From positions 124,001 through 188,000 of the forward strand of contig NZ_AUCT01000006.1 in assembly GCF_000429905.1 (NCBI RefSeq): a DNA stretch of 64,000 nucleotides, in the 5' to 3' direction. Positions 39,618-47,458 of this stretch are shown here, in pieces. Positions within the stretch are counted from its first letter, which is position 1, and each line of letters opens with the position of its first letter. This DNA comes from Desulfatibacillum aliphaticivorans DSM 15576 (lineage in GTDB: Bacteria; Desulfobacterota; Desulfobacteria; Desulfobacterales; Desulfatibacillaceae). Both the position numbers and the translations under genes were made by a program. The notes beneath the pieces are model-generated. The model saw only the letters and a program-made list of their open reading frames with translations, was not told the origin of the DNA and did not search any database.

Positions 39618-41870
39618 ATGTCAGAAAAACCCACCTACGAAGAACTGCTTCAAAGAGTGGAGGAGTTGGAAAAGGAAAAAACCCGGGCTTCCTATTGGGA
39701 GGGCGAGCCCCAGCCGGCCTGGATCCACCATGTTACAGACCTTCCCGGCTTGGAGAATTTTAGTGGAAGCTCCATTGCGCACGTGGACCTGGGCGCCCTT
39801 ATCAATGTTGCGGAAATCCAGTCCATCCTGGACGATTTTTGGCGTTTAACCAACATGGTGACGGCCATATTGGACCTGGATGGAAAGGTGATAGAAGCCA
39901 CCGGCTGGCAGGATATCTGCACCAAGTTCCATCGGGTTCATCCTGAAACGGCTCGCAACTGCACGGAAAGCGACCTGTTTTTGGCGAAGAAGCTGAGACC
40001 GGGGGATTACGCGGAATATAAGTGCAAGAACGGGCTTTGGGACGTTGTGACGCCGCTTTACGTGGGCTCCAGGCATTTGGGCAATATTTTCACCGGCCAG
40101 TTCTTTTATGATGATGAACAGGTTGACGAAGACTATTTCATCAAACAGGCTGAAAAGTATGGATTTGATAAAGACGAATACTTGAAAGCCTTTCACAGCA
40201 TCCCAAAATACAGCCGTGAGGAAGTGAGCCACCTCATAAGTTTTTTAGTCAAGTTCACTACCTATATTTCAAAAATCAGCCTTGCCAACCTGCGCCTGGA
40301 AAGCGAGATTCAGGAACGGCAAAAAGTTCAAAAAGCATTGCATGAAAGCCAGGCCATGCTGAATTCCGTGGTTCGGACTATTCCTGATCTTGTTTGGTTG
40401 AAAGATCCAGACGGCGTATTTTTGTTGTGCAACTCGAAGTTTGAGAGCCTGTTTGGGGTCAGCCAAAAAGATATCGTCGGCAAGACGGATTACGACTTCG
40501 TGGACGCTGAAACGGCCGATATTTTCAGAGAGCATGATCAAAAAGCCGTTGCCAAAGGCGAGCCGTCCATGAACGAGGAGGAAGTGGTGTTTGCCGACGG
40601 GCATAAGGAGTTGCTGGAAACCATCAAAACTCCCATGTACAACAAAGAAGGCCGCCTGGTGGGGGTTTTGGGCATAGGCAGGGATATCACCGAACGCCGG
40701 CGCGCTGAGTTGGAAAAGGCCCGTTTGGAGGAAAAATACCATCAGTCTCAAAAAGTGGAGTCCATCGGGCGTCTTGCCGGGGGAGTGGCCCATGACCTGA
40801 ACAACCTGCTTACTCCCATCCTGGGCTACAGTGAGTTGCTGCTGGAAGACCTTGACCTGGAGGGCCCGAACCGGCAATCGGTTAACGAAATTCTACAGGC
40901 CGGAATTCGAGCCCGGGACTTGGTGTGCCAGCTCCTGGCGTTTAGCCGCAAGCAAACCCTGGAATACAAGGCCGTTAATTTGAACACCATGGTAAACGGC
41001 TTTAAAAGCCTGCTCAGGCGCACCATCAGGGAGGACATCGAGCTCATGATCAGACCGTCCCCCGATATCTGCAACATCATGGCCGACGCAGGACAGATTG
41101 AACAGGTTCTTATGAATCTGGCCGTCAACGCCTCGGACGCCATGCCCCGCGGCGGCATCCTGACCATTGAGACTGCGCGCGTTTATCTGGATGAAAATTA
41201 CGCCAAGCTCCATGAAGACGCCAAGGCCGGCGATTACATCATGATGGCGGTGAGCGACAACGGCGACGGCATGAACCAGGAAATCCTGCAGCACATATTC
41301 GAGCCGTTTTTTTCCACCAAGGGACAGCAGGGCACGGGGTTGGGGCTGGCCACGGTGTACGGCATTGTAAAGCAGCACGGCGGCAACGTATGGGTGTACA
41401 GCGAGGAAGGCGAGGGAACCACCTTTAAAGTATACCTGCCCGTCAAGGATGACGCCTGCACGCTGGAAAAGGCCGCTCATCTCAAAACCGACGCCCCCAA
41501 AGGAGCCCAGCGCATCCTCATCGTGGAGGACAATCCCAAAGTGCGCATATTGGCAGGCAATATTCTCACACGCTTGGGCTACACAGTCATCTCCGCCGAA
41601 AGCGGCGGCCATGCTTTGGAGATTCTTAAAGAGGACAAAACGCCCATCGACCTGCTTTTAACGGATGTCATCATGCCGAAAATGAACGGCAAGGAGCTTT
41701 TTACCAGAATCGCCGAAATCCACCCCAAGATAAAAGTCTTGTACATGTCCGGCTACACCGGCGACGTAATCGTCCATCACGGCATACTGGACGAAGGCGT
41801 TTTTTATCTTCCCAAGCCGTTCAGCGTCAGCGGGCTGGCCGAAAAAGTGCGGGAGGCCCTGGATAGTTAG
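39618..41870 (+). CDS. PocR-PAS hybrid histidine kinase
   Basis: A 750-residue cytoplasmic kinase. Residues about 55-215 match the PocR ligand-binding domain (ILDDFWRLTNMVTAILDLDG, HPETARNCTESD, GNIFTGQFF). Then come one PAS domain (about 245-370), HisKA with His391 in AHDLNN, HATPase (NLAVNASDAM, DNGDGM, GTGLGLATVYG) and a receiver domain (LIVEDNPKV, LLLTDVIMPKMNG, LPKPF). PocR domains bind small hydrocarbon derivatives in known cases, so an organic substrate is a reasonable guess for the signal. The N-terminal SEKPTYEELLQRVEEL stretch resembles the kinase at 22065-24404. GGAGA lies about 10 bases before ATG 39618. The output partner is not encoded next to it. Confidence 0.9.
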   Translation: MSEKPTYEELLQRVEELEKEKTRASYWEGEPQPAWIHHVTDLPGLENFSGSSIAHVDLGALINVAEIQSILDDFWRLTNMVTAILDLDGKVIEATGWQDICTKFHRVHPETARNCTESDLFLAKKLRPGDYAEYKCKNGLWDVVTPLYVGSRHLGNIFTGQFFYDDEQVDEDYFIKQAEKYGFDKDEYLKAFHSIPKYSREEVSHLISFLVKFTTYISKISLANLRLESEIQERQKVQKALHESQAMLNSVVRTIPDLVWLKDPDGVFLLCNSKFESLFGVSQKDIVGKTDYDFVDAETADIFREHDQKAVAKGEPSMNEEEVVFADGHKELLETIKTPMYNKEGRLVGVLGIGRDITERRRAELEKARLEEKYHQSQKVESIGRLAGGVAHDLNNLLTPILGYSELLLEDLDLEGPNRQSVNEILQAGIRARDLVCQLLAFSRKQTLEYKAVNLNTMVNGFKSLLRRTIREDIELMIRPSPDICNIMADAGQIEQVLMNLAVNASDAMPRGGILTIETARVYLDENYAKLHEDAKAGDYIMMAVSDNGDGMNQEILQHIFEPFFSTKGQQGTGLGLATVYGIVKQHGGNVWVYSEEGEGTTFKVYLPVKDDACTLEKAAHLKTDAPKGAQRILIVEDNPKVRILAGNILTRLGYTVISAESGGHALEILKEDKTPIDLLLTDVIMPKMNGKELFTRIAEIHPKIKVLYMSGYTGDVIVHHGILDEGVFYLPKPFSVSGLAEKVREALDS

Positions 41871-42156
41871 CTGGCCGCCGCGCGGCCGCTTAACGCTTTT
41901 CCCTCAAAGTTTCCCATCACCCTTAAAGTACTTTTTGTAACTCCCGACTCAAACCCTCTTTTCAGATAAAAAGGCGCGCCGGGGCGGCCGCCTTGAAAAG
42001 CCTGATGCTTGGTCATTTTCACGCCCTGATTTTGGCATGGGTTCTGCATCCAATCTCTATGGAAGAATACAGCGGCGTTAAGAAATATCGCAACGTCTGA
42101 ATCTATATAAATATTTGTAATTAAATAAAAAATGATGAGGTAGAGAGAGGGCGGCC

Positions 42157-42957
42157 ATGAAAACCAGGACTGTTTTTGTCAACCTATTGACGTGGCTGGC
42201 CATTCTATGGGCCTTTTCCACTGCCTGGGCCGGACCTTTGGTCCTTACATGGGTTACGGACAATACGCCGGGCGGAGACTATATCGTGGGGGAGGGGAGC
42301 CGTTTTCAGGAGAAAAATCCGGGCATTGAAATCGAACTGTACCAAATGACCGCGAAAAAACTGAACTTTGAGCTTCAACTGAAACGCATGCCCTGGAAGC
42401 AATGCCTGGAACAGTTGGAATCCAATCAAGTGGACGGGATTTTTCCCGCCAGTTATAAGCCTGACCGTAAGAAAATCGGGGTGTATCCCATGAGGGGTGA
42501 GGCGGTGGATATGTCCCGCAGGTCCCGTAAGAACGCCTACTACTTGTATAAGATGAAGGGATCGCCGGTTTTCTGGGACGGCAAAAAACTTCATGATGCA
42601 AGGGGCTTGATTGGCGTTCCTTCCGGCTGGGCGATTGTGAGCGACATCCGCAAAATGGGCTTGGATGTCAAAGAACTTCCAGTTCATCGCAATTCCCCGG
42701 ATCTATTGCTGTTGGGACGAGTGGAAGGCTTTATATGCCTGGAAACGGTTTTCGACGCCTATTTGAAGCGAAACGCATCCAAGTACGCAGACATAGTCAA
42801 AGAATCCAAACCAGTTTGGGAAAAGCCTTATTATCTGATGCTCTCCCATCAATTCGTCCGGGAACGCCCGGAGCTTGCACAGGAAATATGGGACGCCATT
42901 TATGAAATTCAGCAAACAGCCGAGTTCGAAGACGTCGTCCAAAAATATGTGAAATAG
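42157..42957 (+). CDS. Periplasmic solute-binding protein (family 3), orphan
   Basis: A 266-residue secreted protein with a signal peptide (about 1-25, ending TAWAG) and the two-lobed family 3 binding fold. LVLTWVTDNTPGG, LNFELQLKRMPWKQCLEQLESNQVDGIFPAS, LIGVPSGWAIVSDIRKMG and LLLGRVEGFICLETVFDAYLKR follow the usual order for amino-acid-type ligands. No permease or ATPase gene is nearby. Instead a transmembrane hybrid kinase begins 34 bp downstream, so it probably delivers its ligand signal to that kinase. GAGAGAGG upstream supports ATG 42157. Confidence 0.85.
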   Translation: MKTRTVFVNLLTWLAILWAFSTAWAGPLVLTWVTDNTPGGDYIVGEGSRFQEKNPGIEIELYQMTAKKLNFELQLKRMPWKQCLEQLESNQVDGIFPASYKPDRKKIGVYPMRGEAVDMSRRSRKNAYYLYKMKGSPVFWDGKKLHDARGLIGVPSGWAIVSDIRKMGLDVKELPVHRNSPDLLLLGRVEGFICLETVFDAYLKRNASKYADIVKESKPVWEKPYYLMLSHQFVRERPELAQEIWDAIYEIQQTAEFEDVVQKYVK

Positions 42958-42991
42958 CCCCTTTATTCTGAACAGCGAGTGAGCGCCTGCA

Positions 42992-45900
42992 ATGCGGCCG
43001 GGGTTGAGTTTTATGCACTATGGCCGCAGCGCCTCGGAGGTATGTGAATTGCTCAATAAAGAACGACATCCTTCCATATCCGGAAACCTGACTATTTGGT
43101 TGAGCCTGGCGTTCATCGTGTTCAGCAGCTTGGGTTTTTATATATTTTACAGGATTGAAGTCCAGCAGGGGAAGAGACATCTGGAAGACCAGACCCTTCG
43201 GTATCTCAGCCTCATTTCCGAATCCATAAAATTTCCCCTATGGAATTTGGACACAGAAAACGTCGAGCTGACGTCCCATGCCTACCTGGAAAACGAGGCG
43301 ATCGTAAAATTATTGGTTTATAGTTCCTCAGGCGAGTTGTTGTTCCGGTATGACAGGACTTGGAAGCACCCGCCCATTGAGGAACTGACTCGGGACGTTT
43401 ATTACAACAGGGAAAAAGTGGGCTCCCTCAGTTTTGCTTTCACGGACGTGTTTATGCGGGAGCAATGGCGCCAGTTGGTGATTGCGGGATTTATCATACA
43501 GTGCATTGCCATAGCCTGCATTTTAAGCCTCACAAGCATATTGCTCCGAAAGTTTTTAAAAAAGCCGCTGGCTTCTCTGAGCAGCCTGGCTATGAAATTC
43601 GAGCAAGGCGACTATGACTTCCATCTTTCCAATCCCCATAAGGAATTCCTCCCCTTTGTCGATGTTTTGAAGACCATGGGGACCACCATCCGGAACCAGA
43701 TAAGGACGCTAAATGATTCCAACGCCGCCCTTAGAAAGGCGGAAGCAAAATATAGAAGCATGTTTGAGAATTCCCGGGAGGGGCTGTTCAAAACCGATCA
43801 GGACGGCGGCCTTGAAAGCGCCAACCCCGCCCTGGCCCGCATCTTGGGATATCAGTCCCCCCGTGATTTGCCCGACGGTGCAACCATGCTTAAGCAGCAT
43901 TTGATCCCGGAAAAAGAAAAGCGCATCCAACTATACCGCGAACTGGAGGAAGCCGGGGAGGCCGTGGGCGTGGAAGTCCGGGGCGTTCGCAGGGACGGCT
44001 CTTTTTTTTGGGGAGAGTTTACGGTCCTGCGGGTGGAGGGCGAAGCCGAATCTTCCCGTTCTTATGAATGCATTTTGGTTGACACCACGGAGCGTAAATT
44101 CCGGGAGATCGCCGAACGCGAAAAGCAGGCGGCGGTCATGGCCAACGAAACCAAAAGCTTGTTCGTCGCCAATATGAGTCATGAAATCAGAACGCCCATG
44201 AACGCCATAATCGGTTTGTCGTCCCTGGCTTTGCGCACAGACCTCACCTCAAGGCAACGGGATTACCTCACAAAAATTGAATATTCGGCTCAGTCTCTGC
44301 TTAGGATTATTAATGACATTTTGGATCTCAGCAAGATTGAGGCGGGGCGGCTGACCATGGAGGCTATTGAGTTTGATTTGGAGGACGCACTCAACAACCT
44401 GGCGAAAATGGTCTCCGTAAAGGCCGATGAAAAGGGATTGGACGTTATCTTTGATATTGGGAAGGACGTTCCCACCGGGTTGATTGGGGATCCCACCCGT
44501 TTGAACCAGGTGTTGCTTAACCTGACCGACAACGCCGTCAAGTTTACGGAGCAGGGCCAGGTGATCATCAAGGTCAGGCGGGAGCGGGAAGCCGCCGACG
44601 TCCAAGGATCAACCCTCCGGTTTTCCGTCATTGACACGGGCATCGGCATGAGAGCTCAACAGGCGCCGTACCTTTTTCAATCCTTTACCCAGGCGGACGC
44701 ATCCATAACAAGAAAGCATGGAGGCACAGGCCTTGGATTGACCATCAGCAAACATATTGTGGATTTGATGGGGGGCGAAATTTCCGTTAGCAGCGAATTT
44801 GGGGTGGGCAGCACGTTTACCTTTACGGCGCACTTTGGCCTGCATAGCCAAGCCAAAAAGAAAACCGCCCCAATACCCTTTCTGTCTGCTCTTAACGTGC
44901 TGGTGGTGGACGATAACCGGGCCGCCAGGGAGGTTATGAAGGAGAACCTGGAGGGTTTCGGGTGCACTGTTCGTACGGCGGCCGCCGGCGCGGAGGCTGT
45001 TTCCAAGGTGGAAAAGGCGGATGCCATGGAACCTTTTCATCTTGTTCTTATGGATTGGAATATGCCTGGAATGGACGGCCTGGAAGCGGCCCGCATGATA
45101 AAGTCCCGCAGACAAATCGCCCATCCCCCCGCCGTTATGATTGTAACCGCCTACGGCAATGAGGAGCTGATTCAGCAATCCAACCAAGCGGGGAACGACG
45201 GGTTTTTAGTCAAGCCGGTCACGCCTTCCGTTCTATACAATTCCATCCTCACCGTCATGCAAGGTGCACACAGCCCGGGGCCGGAAACACAAGAAAGAGA
45301 ACCTCTTGAGATTTACGGCCTGGACGGCATTCGAGGCGCTCATATTTTGGTTGTGGAAGACAATGAAATCAATCAGCAGATCGTCGTTGAGCTGTTGGAG
45401 TTGGAAGGTTTTTCCGTCTCGGTGGCGGAGCATGGAAAAGCGGCCCTTGATATTATCCATGCTTTGGAGCCCAATGAAAAAATTGACGCCATTTTAATGG
45501 ACGTGCAGATGTCCGAAATGGACGGATATACCGCCACGCAGGAAATCCGAAAAATGCCCGCCCCCTTGTGCCTGATTCCCATCATCGCCATGACGGCCCA
45601 TGCCATGCCTTCGGAGCGCGACAAGTGTCTGGCCTCCGGCATGGACGATTTTGTCCCCAAACCCATTGATCAAAAAGGCATGTTTCAGACGTTGGTTAAG
45701 TGGATTCCTCCGGGCGGAAGGGCGAAGCATGCCGCCCAATCCGGACCCAAAGAAAGCGTTTCGCCGCCTTTTGCTTTGCCCGCCTCGATGAAATACATAG
45801 ATCCGGACCTTGGGTTGGCGCTTTTGCGAGGCAACGGGAATTTATACGTCAAGTTGTTGCGGGAATTTTTAACGGACCACGGCAAGGATCTTTCCTGCGT

Positions 45901-46453
45901 TTTGGAAGCGGTGGCTGCAAAGGAGTATGTGAAAGCGGCTGACAAAGTTCACGGCCTGAAAAGCATTGCCGGCGGATTGGGCGCACAAGCCCTGTTTGCA
46001 AGCAGTGAAAGTTTGGAACGGAAATTAAGAGAGGACGATGGGCAGGGCCTGGATCAGGCCATGACCCGCTTTTCCGACGACTTTGAAAATGTCATGGGAG
46101 AATTGCAAGGAATCGGCGCCGCCCTGCCTTATAAGGTTAAAGAAGTGGAGTGCAATCCTGTTTCCGACTCCCAAAAAATTATCACGATCTTAAATAAAGT
46201 CGAAGACCTGGCTAAGCAAATGGATCCCGACGTGGAGGACAAAGCGGAAGAAGCGGGAGCATTGCTCAATTGTATGGGCAGCCCCTTCAAAGAAATGGGT
46301 GAGCAGCTAATCGCCCATGCCTCAAATTTGGATTTCAAGGACGCCCTGGACACTCTGGGCGATGTGCGGGACGCCGTGTTAATGACAAAAAGCGGCAAGC
46401 GGGCTGCCATGGCGGCCGTCCAGGCTGACGGGGAGATTGGCGGCAATGGATGA
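42992..46453 (+). CDS. Transmembrane hybrid histidine kinase with two receivers and Hpt
   Basis: An 1153-residue sensor. Transmembrane helices at about 33-53 and 163-188 enclose a periplasmic domain of about 110 residues. Then come HAMP (about 188-240), PAS (about 250-365), HisKA with His397 in MSHEIRTPMNA, and HATPase (NLTDNAVKF, DTGIGM, GGTGLGLTISKH). Receiver 1 (VVDDNRA, LVLMDWNMPGMDG, LVKP) and receiver 2 (VVEDNEINQ, AILMDVQMSEMDG, PKPI) follow, and then an Hpt module with His near 987 (KVHGLKSIAGG). This is a full BarA/EvgS-type phosphorelay on one chain. It sits between the solute-binding protein gene and a REC-GGDEF gene that overlaps its 3' end by 8 bp, which is its probable output. 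ATG 43013 is an alternative start. Confidence 0.92.
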   Translation: MRPGLSFMHYGRSASEVCELLNKERHPSISGNLTIWLSLAFIVFSSLGFYIFYRIEVQQGKRHLEDQTLRYLSLISESIKFPLWNLDTENVELTSHAYLENEAIVKLLVYSSSGELLFRYDRTWKHPPIEELTRDVYYNREKVGSLSFAFTDVFMREQWRQLVIAGFIIQCIAIACILSLTSILLRKFLKKPLASLSSLAMKFEQGDYDFHLSNPHKEFLPFVDVLKTMGTTIRNQIRTLNDSNAALRKAEAKYRSMFENSREGLFKTDQDGGLESANPALARILGYQSPRDLPDGATMLKQHLIPEKEKRIQLYRELEEAGEAVGVEVRGVRRDGSFFWGEFTVLRVEGEAESSRSYECILVDTTERKFREIAEREKQAAVMANETKSLFVANMSHEIRTPMNAIIGLSSLALRTDLTSRQRDYLTKIEYSAQSLLRIINDILDLSKIEAGRLTMEAIEFDLEDALNNLAKMVSVKADEKGLDVIFDIGKDVPTGLIGDPTRLNQVLLNLTDNAVKFTEQGQVIIKVRREREAADVQGSTLRFSVIDTGIGMRAQQAPYLFQSFTQADASITRKHGGTGLGLTISKHIVDLMGGEISVSSEFGVGSTFTFTAHFGLHSQAKKKTAPIPFLSALNVLVVDDNRAAREVMKENLEGFGCTVRTAAAGAEAVSKVEKADAMEPFHLVLMDWNMPGMDGLEAARMIKSRRQIAHPPAVMIVTAYGNEELIQQSNQAGNDGFLVKPVTPSVLYNSILTVMQGAHSPGPETQEREPLEIYGLDGIRGAHILVVEDNEINQQIVVELLELEGFSVSVAEHGKAALDIIHALEPNEKIDAILMDVQMSEMDGYTATQEIRKMPAPLCLIPIIAMTAHAMPSERDKCLASGMDDFVPKPIDQKGMFQTLVKWIPPGGRAKHAAQSGPKESVSPPFALPASMKYIDPDLGLALLRGNGNLYVKLLREFLTDHGKDLSCVLEAVAAKEYVKAADKVHGLKSIAGGLGAQALFASSESLERKLREDDGQGLDQAMTRFSDDFENVMGELQGIGAALPYKVKEVECNPVSDSQKIITILNKVEDLAKQMDPDVEDKAEEAGALLNCMGSPFKEMGEQLIAHASNLDFKDALDTLGDVRDAVLMTKSGKRAAMAAVQADGEIGGNG

Positions 46454-47405
46454 CTTCTCCCGAATCCTTATTGTGGACGACGAACGCCAGAACATCAAGG
46501 TATTGAAGGATTTCTTGCGGGACGACTACAAGATCATGGCGGCGAAAACGGGCGAACAGGCTTTGGAGGCGGCGCGCAGTGAACATCCCCCGGACCTGAT
46601 ATTACTGGACATCGTAATGCCTGAGATGGACGGCTATGATCTATGCAGGATCCTAAAAGAAGATGAAAAAACCATGCACATCCCCATTATTTTTGTAACG
46701 GGATTAGGATCCACGAATGACGAAGCCAAAGGATTTGAACTGGGCGCCGTTGACTATATAACCAAACCTTTCAGGCCGGTTATTGTCAAAGCGCGAATAA
46801 AGACTCATATTCAATTAAAACGCAAGTCGGACTTGCTGGATCGTTTGGCTTCCATAGACGGATTGACGGAGATACCCAATCGGCGCAGCTTTAACGCCGT
46901 CCTGGAGCGGGAAATCCGCAGGGCCTACAGAAGCGGCTCGAGCATCTCCTTAATCCTGTTGGATATAGACTTGTTCAAGAAGTACAATGACTATTACGGC
47001 CATGCGGCAGGCGACACTTGCCTGCGCCGCGTCGCCAAAAGCATAGATCGGATTTTGAACCGGGCTTCGGACATTGCCGCCAGATACGGAGGCGAGGAGT
47101 TCGGCGTAATCCTGCCGGACACGGACCTGGAAGGCGCCCTGCACGTGGCGGAGACCATTCGGGAAGCCGTTGCCTCACTTAACATCGAGCACGCCGCTTC
47201 CAGCGTTGCCGATATGGTTAGCGTCAGCCTGGGCGCGGCCTCCCTGCAACCGGATGTCAAGACAGCCCCTTTGGACCTGATAAACGCGGCGGATGCCGCT
47301 TTGTATCAGGCCAAGGATTCTGGCCGAAACAAGGTCTGTGGAGGCGGAAAACAGCTTTCAAAAGACTGTGGAGACACGGGCAGGCAATGGACCCAAAAGG
47401 GATAA
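46446..47405 (+). CDS. REC-GGDEF response regulator (diguanylate cyclase)
   Basis: A 319-residue regulator. The receiver domain (1-120) has LIVDDER, the phospho-acceptor Asp in LILLDIVMPEMDG, and Lys in ITKPF. The GGDEF domain (about 145-305) has an intact active site GGEEF (about 215) and an RASD inhibitory site exactly five residues before it. It should therefore make cyclic di-GMP from two GTP with product feedback. ATG 46446 overlaps the stop of the kinase gene by 8 bp, which implies coupling. A TTG start nine bases earlier is less likely. It is the probable output of the solute-binding protein and kinase upstream. Confidence 0.93.
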   Translation: MDDFSRILIVDDERQNIKVLKDFLRDDYKIMAAKTGEQALEAARSEHPPDLILLDIVMPEMDGYDLCRILKEDEKTMHIPIIFVTGLGSTNDEAKGFELGAVDYITKPFRPVIVKARIKTHIQLKRKSDLLDRLASIDGLTEIPNRRSFNAVLEREIRRAYRSGSSISLILLDIDLFKKYNDYYGHAAGDTCLRRVAKSIDRILNRASDIAARYGGEEFGVILPDTDLEGALHVAETIREAVASLNIEHAASSVADMVSVSLGAASLQPDVKTAPLDLINAADAALYQAKDSGRNKVCGGGKQLSKDCGDTGRQWTQKG

Positions 47406-47458
47406 GGTTTTATTATTGATCATTTTTTAACTAAAATACAACCTTGCTGTGCAGGACG

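Noticed and set aside
39416..39763. 115-codon plus-strand frame before the PocR kinase gene
   Set aside because: It overlaps the well-supported kinase start in another frame and shows no family features.
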